64,000 nt of DNA from Fibrobacteria bacterium (GTDB taxonomy: Bacteria; Fibrobacterota; Fibrobacteria; UBA11236). Shown piece after piece: positions 35,597-46,499 of the stretch. The stretch's first letter is position 1; every line of letters starts with the position of its first letter. The notes beneath the pieces are model-generated. The model was not told the origin of the DNA, searched no databases, and saw only the letters and a program-made list of their open reading frames with translations. The stretch spans positions 1 through 64,000 of the forward strand of contig JANYDA010000032.1 in NCBI GenBank assembly GCA_025360005.1, given 5' to 3'. Made by a program: the position numbers and the translations under genes.

Positions 35597-38500
35597 ATGA
35601 AGAGTTTTTTTAGCAAATACGGTTCGCAACGGCCCCGCCTGGCCTCTCTGGTAACCGGCATGTTACTCCTGACGGGAGCGGCATCCGCATCGATCCGGAC
35701 CTGGAGTGGCGGCGGCGGCAACGACAATTGGTCGACCGCGGCGAATTGGGGCGGGATTGCGCCGTCGGCGGGAGATGATCTCGTATTCGCGGGGACGACG
35801 CGGTTGACGCCGAACAACGATATCACCGCGGGAACTTCGTTTAATTCCATTACCTTCAACGGCGGCGCGGGCGCCTTCGTGGTGGGCGGTAACTCGGTGG
35901 TGATCACGGGAGGAGCCGCCGCCATCACCAGCAACGTCACCGGCGGGATGGAGACCTTCAATAATCCCATTACATTTTCCGGCTCGCCCCCCACCATATC
36001 CAGCAATGCGGGCGGGTTGCTGGTGTTGGGCGGGAATATCTCCGCGTCATCCTTCTCCGTCACCGTCGCCAGCTCCGGAAACACCGAATTGGCCGGTGTG
36101 CTCAACGGCACCGGATCCCTGACGAAAACCGGCGGCGGCAATCTGAAGCTCTCCGGAGCCAACACTTATTCCGGGTCGACCACCGTTACCGCCGGTATCT
36201 TGATGGTGAACAATTCCTCGGCCCTGGGGAGCAGTGCGGGCGGGACCAATGTAAGCGCGGGCGCCGCCCTCGATTTGAACGGCATCAACTATTCCACCGC
36301 AGAGCCGCTCACCCTCAACGGCCTGGGGCCAGGCAATATCGGAGCCCTCATCAACAGCAGCGCGACCGGCGCCGCCTTTGCGGGATTGATCGCCTTGGGC
36401 AGTGGAGCCAGCATCGTCGGCGAATCGGGAGGCATCAACCTCACCCATTCTGGCACCATCACCGGGTCTTACGGCCTCACCTTGGGCGGGACCGTAGGCG
36501 GTACCCTAGGCAGCGCGCTGGGAACTTCCTCCGGGACCCTCACGAAGCAAAGCTCCGGAACCTGGACGCTCGCCAACGCCAACTCATTCACGGGCGCGAC
36601 GACCATCAATGCCGGCATCCTTCGGCTGGGCAACGCCAATGCCCTGGGTACGGCTGCCGGCGGGACCACGGTATCCGCCGGAGCGGCCCTGGATTTGAAC
36701 GGAATCAACTACGCGATCTCCGAACCCCTGACGCTCAATGGAATCGGGCCTTCGGGCGTGGGAGCCCTGATCAACAGCAACGCTACCGGCGCGGCCTTCC
36801 CCGGTGCGATCACGCTCGCGAGCGCATCCAGCATCGTCGGGCAATCGGGCACCATCAATATCAGCTATGGCGGAAACATAAGCGGCTCCTACGGACTCAC
36901 CCTGGGCGGCGCCCAAGGCGGCTCATTGGCGAGCACCTTGGCCGGCGGCGTTCTGAGCAAACAAGGCGCCGGCACCTGGACGCTTTCCGGCAGCAGCTCC
37001 CTCAGCCTGACCAGCCTCACTCTCGCCTCGGGAACATTGAACCTGGGCAGCGCCCATACGCACACCCTCTCAACGACATTGTCGATTTCGGGCGGCAGCT
37101 TGGATTTCGGTTCCTCCACCCTGCAAGTCGCCGCTTCCGCGGTGGACCTGAGTTCCCTGGCCGGCGTTACCCCCGGTTCGGGAAGCCTGGAATTCACCGG
37201 CTCAAGCAACCAGAATTTCACGCCCAAAGCGGGCGCCGCCAATCCGGACCTGAAGCAAAGCGGCACCGGCACCACCTATCTGACGGCCGACCTCACGACC
37301 GGGAACCTGGACATCAGCAACGGCACCTTCGATCTCAACGCCAACGCGGCCACCTTGACCGTCTCCAATTCCCTCTCCATGACCGGCGGAGCCCTTTACG
37401 CCAACGGCGGTTCCATGGACATTACCGGTAACATCAATATGACGGGAGGGTATTTTACCTGTCCCGGTTCCGGAGCCACCTGGACCCTGGCCGGCAACTT
37501 TACCCAAACCGCCGGCGCCACCATGGATGCCAACGGCGGCATACTCACTTTGAACGGGACTTCCGCCGGCAAGACGCTGGCCCTCTACGGCCATCTCAAT
37601 AACCTGATCGTCAACGGTTCCGGCGGGTCCTGGTCGGTGGCTACCTACAACTTATTCGCGGATTTCGGCGTGACTTTGACCGCGGGTACCTTGGACGTTT
37701 CCGCCAACTCCATGAACCTGTCCCCCACCGATTTTACCGTCAATGGCGGCACCCTGGACGCCGGCAACGGCTACCTGACCATCAGCGGCAATTTCAACAT
37801 GACTTCCGGCACCCTGAATCCGCCCCAGAACTCCAATACCTTTTCCGTCGGGGGGAATTTCGTCAAGACCGGCGGCACCCTGGCCCCGGGTAACGGGACC
37901 GTTACCCTGAACGGATCCGCCGCCGGCAAGATCCTCAATGTTTCCTCCACCCTGAACAAGCTGGCCATCGGCGGCAGCGGCGGCTGGACCGTTACGGGCA
38001 ATGGGTTCCACACCGATCTTCTCACCGTCGCCTACGGCACCTTGAACCTGGGAAGCGCGCTTACCAGCGTGGTCGGGACAAGCATAACCTTCGGCAGCGC
38101 TCCCACCCTGGATTTCGGCGCCTCCACCTTGCAATTCCAGGGCGCCTCGCTGGATCTGAACGGCTTATCCACCTTGACGCCGGGATCGGGCACCCTGGAA
38201 TTCACGGGCACATCCGCGCAAACCTTCACGCCCAAGAACGGAGCCGCCCATCCCGGCATCAAGGTGAACGGAAGCGGAGGCACCGCGCTTTCGACCTATG
38301 ATCTCGCCACCGGCGCGCTCGCGATCGCATCGGGGACTTTGGACCTTGGTTCCGGAAACCATTCCGTGGCCAACGGCGTTTCGTTCACGGGAGGTACCTT
38401 GAACTTCAACGGCGCCACTTTGTCCGTAGGCGCCGCCACCGTGGACTTGCGCTCGCTGTCCGGCATTACGGTGGGCAGCGGTACTCTGGCCTTCACCGGC

Positions 38501-41500
38501 GGCACCGCGCAGACTTTCATGCCCCATGCCTCCCTGGCTTGTCCCAAGCTCAGGCAGAACGGCGCAGGCGGCACCACCGTCACCAGCAACGGTTTCGCCA
38601 CGGCCAATCTTTCCATCGACGCGGGCGCTCTGCATCTGGGGACATCCTTATCCCACACGGCCGGCGTCTTCAACTCCTCGGGCGGCAGCCTCGACTTCGG
38701 CAGCAGCACCTTGCACGTCAACGGCGGCGGCTCCACCACCAACAACTTCTCCTATCTCTCCAGCGTTGCCGCCGGCAGCGGCGCCCTTGCCTTCGACGGG
38801 TCGGGAGCGCAGACCTTCATGGCCACCGCGGCGGCCTTCCCCGCCATCCTCCACGCGGGAGCGGGCGTGCTGGTCATCAGTTCCACCGATCTGCATTGCG
38901 CAGCCTTCAACTCTAGCAACGGATCCATCACCCTATCCGGCACCGCGCCGGCAGGCAATATCACCACCACTGGAAACTTCACCGTCAGCAACGGCACGTC
39001 GTCCACCTTCACGGGTTTGGACGCCCATACCATCACGGTGGGAGGGGCCGCATCCATCACGGCCGCGTCCCCATCCGACAAAACCAACCTAGATGCCGCC
39101 AGCGCCTGGTATTTCGCGGCCGCGGGAACCGTGGCCGTGGACAACGCCACCCTGGGCCATTGCAACGCTTCCGGCAACCAGGGGACCTGCTCCAACTGCG
39201 TGGACGCGGGAAGCAACACCAATTGGTCCATGCCGGTAGTCTGGGACGGGGGCGGCTCCGGCAACAATTGGGGTACGGCCTCCAACTGGGGCGGCGATCT
39301 GGTCCCGACCGCGGGCCAGGACGTGATCTTCAACGCCGGTAACAAGGGCGTTACCTTGAACGCCGATGTCGCCGTCCGCTCCATCACCATGACGTCCGGG
39401 TACACCGGCTTATTCGATTTCAACTCCCACGATATGTCCATCACCGGGAACGGCGACTTCCGTACCGGCGGCGCTTTCTCCACCGGCACCGGCAGCATGA
39501 CCATGAGCGGCGCGGCCGCCCAGACCCTCTACTACCCGCCCGGCAGCGTGGGCATGTTCGTCCAGAGCGGCACCGTGGGCACCACCATCCTGGGTAGCCA
39601 AGGCATAGCGGCCGGCGCCCTGAACATCGCTTCCGGCACCCTGAACCTGGGGTCCGGCCTGACCCATCAAATCACCGGGACGGTTTCCGGAACCGGCGGC
39701 CTTGATTTCGGCACCTCCAATCTGGCGGCCGCCGGCACCGTGAATCTTTCCTCCCTTACCATCACGGCGGTGAACGGAAATACCTTGAGCTTTACGGGAA
39801 CTTCCGCGCAATCCTATACCGCCAATCCGGCGGTCACGGGCCTGGGGCTGATCCAGAACGGAACCGGAGGCACCACGGTTCTCTCCAACGATTTCACCAC
39901 GCCTTCCCTGGCCCTCACCAAAGGCACGCTCAACCTTGGATCGGGAAGGACCGTTACGTTAAGCACATCCTTCAGCGCGACCAATCTGGGCGGGATCGAC
40001 TTCGGGAACTCCACGCTGAAGACCGCCGGGGCCGCGCTGGATCTGAGCGGCCTGGGAACCTTGACGGCGGGCACGGGAAGCTTGGATTTCATCGGCGCTT
40101 CCGCGCAAAGCTTCACCCCCAAGAGCGGCGCGACCCATCCCACCCTGATCCAGAGCGGATCGGGAACCACCACGGTCCTCGCCAACGGATTCGCGACAGG
40201 CAACCTGCAGGTGGGCGGGAGCGGGACTTTGCACCTGGGAAGCGGCCTGATCCACACCATAGCTGCTTTTTCCGCGTCCGGCGGCAACCTCAATTTCGGC
40301 AGCTCCACCTTGCGCTTCGGCGGGGCCAGCCTCAACCTCAATGCGCTCAGCGGCATCACCGCCGGCACCGGTACGTTGGAATTCAACGGTGGCGCGGCGC
40401 AATCCTTCGCGCCCAAGAGCGCGGCCGGCCATCCCACCATCAAGGTTTCCGGCAGCGATATCCTCACCTTCACGGGAACTCTGGGCGCTGCGGGGTTGAC
40501 CATGGCATCCGGGACCTTGCAGCTGGGCGCCTCCTTCACTACCACCATCGCTTCCTTCGCGGCCACGGGAGGCACCCTCGATTTCGGATCTTCCACGCTT
40601 GATTTTTCCGGCAATACCTTGGACCTCACCGGACTTTCCGCCATCGTCCCCGGTACGGGGTATATCCAGTTTTCCGGCGCCTCCGCCCAGTCCTTCATCC
40701 CGCGCGCCTCTACCCCGCATCCCAATATCAAACAGACCGGGACGGGCGGAACCACCATCGTATCCAATGACTTGAACGCGAATGTGCTGTATCCATTGGG
40801 CGGAACCTTCCATCTGGGCGCAGGCCGCAACCACTCTTTCACCGGCATTACCCAGGGCGGCGGCCCTTACGGCAGCCTGGATTTCGGCAGCAGCCAGGCG
40901 CACGTCAGCGGGTCGTTGGACTTGGGCAACGTGGTGACGCTGACGCCCGGCACCGGCAGCCTGTACCTGAGCGCTCCCACGGGAATCCAATACCTGACGC
41001 CCAAGGGCGGCAATGCCCCGCATCCGGCGATTTTCCATGACGGAGCGGGAACCTTGCAACTATACGGCAACAACCTCACCTGCCAGAGCTTTTCGCAATC
41101 CGCGGGTACGCTGGATTTCAACGGGTTCAATGTCAGCACCGCCGCCGCTTTCACGGTCACCAACGGGACCTCCACATCCTTCGCCAATCTCACCGGCCGC
41201 ACCATCACGGTAGGCGCCAACGCCAGCCTGAACGGCACCGCTCCCAACAACAAACTGGCAATCTCCGCCACCGCTGCCTGGCTCCTGAACGTCTCCCAGT
41301 CCCTCACGGGCAGCAACCTTTCCCTGGCCTATTCCAACGCCACGGGCGGCAGCCCCGGCGTTTGCAACGACTGCCTCAACAACGGCAACAATTCCAATTG
41401 GACCTATGCGGTGGGATGGGACGGGGGCGGCACCAACGCCAATTGGTCCACTCCCGCCAATTGGGTCACGGACATAGTGCCTGCCGCGGGCGATGCCGTC

Positions 41501-44500
41501 TACTTCAAGGCCAACAGCAAGCCGGTGGACCTGGATGTGAATGCTACCGTTTCGGGGATCACAATGGATTCCACCTACACGGGGAATTTCTCCTTCCTGG
41601 CCGATACGCTCACCATCATCGGCACCCAATCGGATTTCCGCAGCGGCGGCGGCATCGCGGCCAATAACGGGGCCTTGGCCTTCTACGTCGGCGGGGGCCC
41701 CAAATTCTATCCCAAGGCGGGAGCGACCTTTCCCAATGTCATCAAGAACGGAGCTGGCGCCGTCACCCTTTACGGCGCCGTGGCCGCGGGCAACCTCACC
41801 GTCAATGCCGGCACTTTCAACCTGGGCTCCGGGTATACGCATACCTTCGGCGCGATTTCCGGGACCGGCACCTTGGATTTTTCCGGCTCCAACCTAAACG
41901 CCATCGGCAACGTCGCGCTCAACGGCATGACGATAACCGCCACCCCGTCGAACGCCCTGGGCTTCATCGGCGCTTCCGCCCAGACCTATTTTGCCAACGC
42001 CGGCCAGGCCGCCCTTGCGCTTACGCAGAACGGCCCCGGAACCACCACCGTGATCGGCGGGCCTTTCACCGCCTCCGCCTTGAATATCCTGCAGGGAACC
42101 TTCAATCTGGGCGCCACCGCCACGACCCATACCGTGACGAGCAATATCCATTTCACCGCCGGTATCTTGAACTTCGGAAACGCCGTTCTCAGTCTGCAAA
42201 CCGCTGCCGCGGACTTCACTGGGTTGAGCGGCGTTGCGGCCGGCACGGGAACCCTGCAATTCGCCAAAGCCACCGCGCAAACCTTCAAACCCAAGACCGG
42301 TTTCGCCTTCCCGAAAATCCAGCAGAGCGGCAGTACCACCACTCTCCTGCTGGGCCCATTGGATGCGGGTTTGCTCAGCATCACCAGCGGTACCCTCGAT
42401 CTGGGCGCGGGCAACACCGTCGCCGTTACCGACCTCAATACCTCCGGCGGATCCAATCTCAACTTCAATTCCAGCATCCTGGAGATCAAGACCGGGGACG
42501 CGACCTTGAACGGGTTGGCCGGCTTGTATCCGGGAACGGGAACCCTGGTTTTCAGCGCGGCCACGGGCACGCAAACCCTTACCGGCAAGCCCTCCGCCAA
42601 TCACCCCTATGTCAAGCATACCGGAGCGGGGCAATTGAAACTGGCGGGTGGGGATCTCCTCTGCGCCTCATTCCTGCAGCAGGCCGGGCAATTGGATCTG
42701 AACGGGTTCAACATCACCGTCGGCGGCACCGGCAGCTTCATAATCAAGAATGGCGCCAACAATACGCTGCTCAACCTGGGGGGCCGTTCCTTTATCGTAG
42801 GGGGCAACGCGGCGCTTTCCGGCGTGCCGGGTTCGCATCTGGATCTGAATCCCCTCACGGCCTGGACTATCGATGTGATGGGAACCCTGAACGCATCCAA
42901 TGCGGACCTACGTAACAGCAACGCTACCCATAGCGCCGGCATCGCCGACTCATCCCTCAACCTGCTAGGCAACGCCAATTGGAGCTTCCTCGATTCCACC
43001 AAGCCGGAAAACGTGACCGCCTTCCAGGCCAAGGCCCTGGACGGGCACAGCGCCCAACTGACCTGGGCGTCCTCCATCGCCCCGGACGCCGACTCGGTGA
43101 TGTTCCGCGTGCGCATCGACGGAATTTATCCCACCGGGCCGAACGACGGAATCTTGTTGCACAAGGTCGCCAAGTCCCGCGTCAGCGACACCGTGATCGG
43201 GTTGCCGGATGCCGCTATCATGCAGTTCGCCGCTTTCGTCAAGGACTCCTCAGGAAACTATTCCCTGCCCGCGGCCAGCGCGCAGGACACCGCCCGGTTC
43301 CAATACCCCATTTCCGGAACCATGGCCATCGTCGATGTTTCCGGCCGCACCAAGGACGTCGATCCCGCCTTGGCCTTCACCTATGCCGGCGCGGACAGCA
43401 TGCGCTTTTCCCTGCTGGCCGATACGGCAACCGCGGCCTGGAAGACGGCGCGCGCGCTGGACTCCCTCAACCTGGGCGCCGACGGCAGCCGCATCGTGGC
43501 GGCGCAATTCAAGAATGTCTTCGGCGGCAGCACCCCGTGGTACCTGGATACCACCCTCCTGGACCGCGCGGGACCGCTGGTGACCCTGGCCGTGAACGCC
43601 AGCCATAGCTGGAAGAATTGGCCGGATGCCGTGGCGGGCCGCGCCGTGGATTCGGGCTCGGGAACCGATTCCGTATTCGTCATCCGCAACCGGGTGGCGG
43701 ATGGATCCTATTACAACGGATCCGGATGGACCACGGTACCGGATACCGCCAAATTCCGGGCCGATAGCACCTTCAGCGCCATCCTGCCCAACGCCGCCAT
43801 GAATAACGGTTATTACGATTTCACCGCCTTCGCCAAGGATAAGCTCGGCAACGTTTCCCCGCCCCTGACCATCCGCACCAATTACCTGGAGAACCGCGCC
43901 CCCCTGGAGGCCGCGGGGAACATCCCCGACAGCGTGCTCCAGAACCAGAACGTGGCGTGGCAGTTGGACATGGGGGACCTGGATGCGGGGGATTCCGTCC
44001 TTACGGTAACGTCTACGCTACCTGGGTGGCTTGCCATGGCGGAATCGCCGGACTCCGCCCGTAACGGCTACGCGGCCCATCGCGTGTACAGCTTCACGGG
44101 CCGGCCGGGCCAGGGCGACGTAGGCACGGCCGCCCTTACCGTGCAGGTCCGCGACCTGGGCGGCAAAACCGCCATCTACAGCAAGACCCTATCCGTCATC
44201 GACGTTAACGATGTCCCCAGGTTCGCTCCCGGCCAGGATACCGCGACCGTTAAAGAGCACGCCACCCGCAAGCTGACCCTCCGGTATTCCGACGCCGATC
44301 CCAAAGACGTTCCCGTGCTCTCCCTGGTGCGGGCGCCGGACTGGGTAAGCCTTCTCGACAGCAATCTCACCATGCGCCCGGGCAGCCGGGACGTGGGGCC
44401 GGCCCATATCGTGGTGAAGGTCAGCGACGGCAAGGCGGAGGATACCTTGGACATGGCCGTCACCGTGGCCAACGTGAACGACGCCCCTTATGCCTTTCCT

Positions 44501-46396
44501 TCCGATCATTGGCAATCCCCCGCGCAATGGAAAGAGCGCCGGAGCGAGGATTTCTCGGTGGTAGTGGTGGACATGGACAAAGGCGACTCGATCAGTTTGG
44601 CCACGGCTTTGCCCAAATGGATCACCTATCAGGAGTTCCCGGACACCGGCAACATCTACAACCATTATTTCAAGTTCACCGTTTCGCCCGCGCAGGCGGA
44701 TACCGGAAGCTACGCTTTCAAACTGCGCTTCCAGGATGCGGGGGGCGCGTTCAGCGAACTGCCCCTGGCCGCCAAGGTGGCCAACGTGAATGATACGCCT
44801 ACCGCGGTGATCAAAAGCCAGGCCAGCCAAGCGGGCGCCGCCCGCATCAGCCTGGATGTGGTGGATCCGGACGGCAACGCCGCCTCCACCCGTTTCCACT
44901 ACCGCCTGATCGGAGCGGCCGGCGACACGGTGCGGCGCGGCATCTGCCCCGGCACCGTCCTGGATCTGCATCCCTTGGCGGACGGCGTTTATACCTTGGC
45001 CGTGGCCGCGGAAGACGAAGGCGGGCTCAAGCAGGCGGGCTTCACCTTCGCCACCATGAGTATCACCGGCGCCACCGTACTGGCGCTCGACAGCGCGCGC
45101 TGGAACATGATCGGGTACCCCGGCCGTTCCTTAGCCTCCGGGTCACTGGGCGCGGGCGCGGCCCTGACTTCCTGGGACGAGTCCTCCGCTTCCGGCGCCC
45201 CTCTGGGCCGCTATGCCTCCGGCAATACGGCGGATTCGCTGCTGCGCGGCAAAGGCTATTGGGTGCGCGCGGCCAAGCCCGTAAACTTGAAAGCGCCCTT
45301 GGGGGAACTGCTCGACAAACCCTATACCCTGAAACTCACCCACGGCAAGCAGGGTTGGAACCAGGTGGGCAATCCGTTCCCGTACTTCGTGGATCTGTCG
45401 GGCACGGGTTTGCAGTTCTGGGAATGGGACGCCGCCGGGCGCGATCTGATCAACGCGCGCGGCATCCTCAAACCATGGGGCGCTTATTGGGTGCAAGTGG
45501 CCAGGGATACCTCCGTGATCATCAAGGATGATCCCTATTTCACCAAGCCGGGAGCCTTGGCCAAGGCCGGTTCCGAGCAGTCTCCCGGCTACCGCCGGGC
45601 TTCCGATTGGACCTTGCAGATGGCCCTGGAAGCCGGTCCCTACCGGGATCAGGCCAACTTCCTGGGTATCCGCGATGTTACCGGTAACCCGCCCGATTCC
45701 TCGGCGGCGCAAGGCGGCGCCCCGGTCCTGGTTTCCGATCCGCCCAAGTTCGGCGATTATATCGCGCTCCATTTCGAAAAGCCGGGCCAGAACGGGAGCG
45801 ACAGCCTTAGCCGGGGTTATGCGGCCGATTTCCGCTCGCGCTTGGGAGCCGACGAAGAGTGGTGGGATTTCGCCGTGGAGAATTCCGGTTCGGGCCTGGA
45901 CAAGGCCAATCTCTCCTTGCCCGGATTGCAGGCGCTGGAAGCCGCCGGCCTGCACGCTTTCGTGGTCCGCAAAGGGGAAGTCATCGCCGTTTCCGCCGAG
46001 AGCCCCACCGTGCTGGCCATGACCGGCGCCGATACCCATTACTCCCTGGTGGTCTCGCCCCGCTCCGATTTCGCCGAGCGCCTGAAAGGGGATTTCTCCG
46101 TCTCCCAAAACTTCCCCAATCCGGTTCTGACGCAAACCACCTTCCGCTTTTTCCTGCCGCAAACCTGGGACGCCTCCGGCAAGCGCGAGGCCAAGACCTA
46201 CCGCCTGCGCATCGACCTGTACGATTTCGCGGGCCGCCTGGCCGCGGAAGCGTTCCAAGGCGGCTTCCCGGCCGGATCCCACAGCCTGGTCTGGAAACCG
46301 CAGGCCAAGGGCGGAGGCGCGCTCGCCAAGGGCGCCTACCTGTACCGTTTGGAAGTGCCCGGCTTCGCGAAAACCTTGAAGTTGCTCGTCAAATAG
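35597..46396 (+). CDS. Giant secreted repeat protein (3599 residues) with autotransporter-type beta repeats and sorting domain
   Basis: A signal peptide (about residues 1-31) is followed by some 2400 residues of glycine/threonine/serine-rich beta-helix sequence. Autotransporter-associated strand repeats (G-x-L-x-K-x-G-x-G-x-x-x-L-x-x-x-N-[TS]) occur near residues 175 and 315. Three large modules each begin with W-x-G-G-G-x4-W-[SG]-x3-N-W, at about 35695, 39240 and 41412. Inside them a unit of about 70 residues marked by [AN]-Q-x-F-x-P-K-x-G-A-x-x-P occurs about 14 times. Then come a fibronectin-III-like domain (about 2467-2580), cadherin-like domains (about 2764-3067) and a C-terminal sorting domain starting S-Q-N-F-P-N-P. 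There is no outer-membrane barrel, so export is probably type IX-like. A surface adhesin or fibre is likely. The following lipoprotein gene is on the same strand. Confidence 0.9.
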   Translation: MKSFFSKYGSQRPRLASLVTGMLLLTGAASASIRTWSGGGGNDNWSTAANWGGIAPSAGDDLVFAGTTRLTPNNDITAGTSFNSITFNGGAGAFVVGGNSVVITGGAAAITSNVTGGMETFNNPITFSGSPPTISSNAGGLLVLGGNISASSFSVTVASSGNTELAGVLNGTGSLTKTGGGNLKLSGANTYSGSTTVTAGILMVNNSSALGSSAGGTNVSAGAALDLNGINYSTAEPLTLNGLGPGNIGALINSSATGAAFAGLIALGSGASIVGESGGINLTHSGTITGSYGLTLGGTVGGTLGSALGTSSGTLTKQSSGTWTLANANSFTGATTINAGILRLGNANALGTAAGGTTVSAGAALDLNGINYAISEPLTLNGIGPSGVGALINSNATGAAFPGAITLASASSIVGQSGTINISYGGNISGSYGLTLGGAQGGSLASTLAGGVLSKQGAGTWTLSGSSSLSLTSLTLASGTLNLGSAHTHTLSTTLSISGGSLDFGSSTLQVAASAVDLSSLAGVTPGSGSLEFTGSSNQNFTPKAGAANPDLKQSGTGTTYLTADLTTGNLDISNGTFDLNANAATLTVSNSLSMTGGALYANGGSMDITGNINMTGGYFTCPGSGATWTLAGNFTQTAGATMDANGGILTLNGTSAGKTLALYGHLNNLIVNGSGGSWSVATYNLFADFGVTLTAGTLDVSANSMNLSPTDFTVNGGTLDAGNGYLTISGNFNMTSGTLNPPQNSNTFSVGGNFVKTGGTLAPGNGTVTLNGSAAGKILNVSSTLNKLAIGGSGGWTVTGNGFHTDLLTVAYGTLNLGSALTSVVGTSITFGSAPTLDFGASTLQFQGASLDLNGLSTLTPGSGTLEFTGTSAQTFTPKNGAAHPGIKVNGSGGTALSTYDLATGALAIASGTLDLGSGNHSVANGVSFTGGTLNFNGATLSVGAATVDLRSLSGITVGSGTLAFTGGTAQTFMPHASLACPKLRQNGAGGTTVTSNGFATANLSIDAGALHLGTSLSHTAGVFNSSGGSLDFGSSTLHVNGGGSTTNNFSYLSSVAAGSGALAFDGSGAQTFMATAAAFPAILHAGAGVLVISSTDLHCAAFNSSNGSITLSGTAPAGNITTTGNFTVSNGTSSTFTGLDAHTITVGGAASITAASPSDKTNLDAASAWYFAAAGTVAVDNATLGHCNASGNQGTCSNCVDAGSNTNWSMPVVWDGGGSGNNWGTASNWGGDLVPTAGQDVIFNAGNKGVTLNADVAVRSITMTSGYTGLFDFNSHDMSITGNGDFRTGGAFSTGTGSMTMSGAAAQTLYYPPGSVGMFVQSGTVGTTILGSQGIAAGALNIASGTLNLGSGLTHQITGTVSGTGGLDFGTSNLAAAGTVNLSSLTITAVNGNTLSFTGTSAQSYTANPAVTGLGLIQNGTGGTTVLSNDFTTPSLALTKGTLNLGSGRTVTLSTSFSATNLGGIDFGNSTLKTAGAALDLSGLGTLTAGTGSLDFIGASAQSFTPKSGATHPTLIQSGSGTTTVLANGFATGNLQVGGSGTLHLGSGLIHTIAAFSASGGNLNFGSSTLRFGGASLNLNALSGITAGTGTLEFNGGAAQSFAPKSAAGHPTIKVSGSDILTFTGTLGAAGLTMASGTLQLGASFTTTIASFAATGGTLDFGSSTLDFSGNTLDLTGLSAIVPGTGYIQFSGASAQSFIPRASTPHPNIKQTGTGGTTIVSNDLNANVLYPLGGTFHLGAGRNHSFTGITQGGGPYGSLDFGSSQAHVSGSLDLGNVVTLTPGTGSLYLSAPTGIQYLTPKGGNAPHPAIFHDGAGTLQLYGNNLTCQSFSQSAGTLDFNGFNVSTAAAFTVTNGTSTSFANLTGRTITVGANASLNGTAPNNKLAISATAAWLLNVSQSLTGSNLSLAYSNATGGSPGVCNDCLNNGNNSNWTYAVGWDGGGTNANWSTPANWVTDIVPAAGDAVYFKANSKPVDLDVNATVSGITMDSTYTGNFSFLADTLTIIGTQSDFRSGGGIAANNGALAFYVGGGPKFYPKAGATFPNVIKNGAGAVTLYGAVAAGNLTVNAGTFNLGSGYTHTFGAISGTGTLDFSGSNLNAIGNVALNGMTITATPSNALGFIGASAQTYFANAGQAALALTQNGPGTTTVIGGPFTASALNILQGTFNLGATATTHTVTSNIHFTAGILNFGNAVLSLQTAAADFTGLSGVAAGTGTLQFAKATAQTFKPKTGFAFPKIQQSGSTTTLLLGPLDAGLLSITSGTLDLGAGNTVAVTDLNTSGGSNLNFNSSILEIKTGDATLNGLAGLYPGTGTLVFSAATGTQTLTGKPSANHPYVKHTGAGQLKLAGGDLLCASFLQQAGQLDLNGFNITVGGTGSFIIKNGANNTLLNLGGRSFIVGGNAALSGVPGSHLDLNPLTAWTIDVMGTLNASNADLRNSNATHSAGIADSSLNLLGNANWSFLDSTKPENVTAFQAKALDGHSAQLTWASSIAPDADSVMFRVRIDGIYPTGPNDGILLHKVAKSRVSDTVIGLPDAAIMQFAAFVKDSSGNYSLPAASAQDTARFQYPISGTMAIVDVSGRTKDVDPALAFTYAGADSMRFSLLADTATAAWKTARALDSLNLGADGSRIVAAQFKNVFGGSTPWYLDTTLLDRAGPLVTLAVNASHSWKNWPDAVAGRAVDSGSGTDSVFVIRNRVADGSYYNGSGWTTVPDTAKFRADSTFSAILPNAAMNNGYYDFTAFAKDKLGNVSPPLTIRTNYLENRAPLEAAGNIPDSVLQNQNVAWQLDMGDLDAGDSVLTVTSTLPGWLAMAESPDSARNGYAAHRVYSFTGRPGQGDVGTAALTVQVRDLGGKTAIYSKTLSVIDVNDVPRFAPGQDTATVKEHATRKLTLRYSDADPKDVPVLSLVRAPDWVSLLDSNLTMRPGSRDVGPAHIVVKVSDGKAEDTLDMAVTVANVNDAPYAFPSDHWQSPAQWKERRSEDFSVVVVDMDKGDSISLATALPKWITYQEFPDTGNIYNHYFKFTVSPAQADTGSYAFKLRFQDAGGAFSELPLAAKVANVNDTPTAVIKSQASQAGAARISLDVVDPDGNAASTRFHYRLIGAAGDTVRRGICPGTVLDLHPLADGVYTLAVAAEDEGGLKQAGFTFATMSITGATVLALDSARWNMIGYPGRSLASGSLGAGAALTSWDESSASGAPLGRYASGNTADSLLRGKGYWVRAAKPVNLKAPLGELLDKPYTLKLTHGKQGWNQVGNPFPYFVDLSGTGLQFWEWDAAGRDLINARGILKPWGAYWVQVARDTSVIIKDDPYFTKPGALAKAGSEQSPGYRRASDWTLQMALEAGPYRDQANFLGIRDVTGNPPDSSAAQGGAPVLVSDPPKFGDYIALHFEKPGQNGSDSLSRGYAADFRSRLGADEEWWDFAVENSGSGLDKANLSLPGLQALEAAGLHAFVVRKGEVIAVSAESPTVLAMTGADTHYSLVVSPRSDFAERLKGDFSVSQNFPNPVLTQTTFRFFLPQTWDASGKREAKTYRLRIDLYDFAGRLAAEAFQGGFPAGSHSLVWKPQAKGGGALAKGAYLYRLEVPGFAKTLKLLVK
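35651..35666. repeat. Exact GTAAC-N6-GTTAC palindrome, site 3
   Basis: In the signal-peptide codons of the giant adhesin (V-T-G-M-L-L), in a different frame from sites 2, 4, 5 and 7. Confidence 0.8.
37890..37905. repeat. Exact GTAAC-N6-GTTAC palindrome, site 4
   Basis: In the first module of the giant adhesin; flanks extend it to GGTAAC-N6-GTTACC. Confidence 0.8.
39339..39354. repeat. Exact GTAAC-N6-GTTAC palindrome, site 5
   Basis: At the start of the second adhesin module; full 18-base form GGTAAC-N6-GTTACC. Confidence 0.8.
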
Positions 46397-46499
46397 CGCT
46401 GCAAGGCGCGCAAATTCCCCTCGAAAAATACCCAAGTGTGACTGCCAGCATATACAATAATCCGGGCCGGTCCGATAATCAGGACAGGACCCGCTGAGT

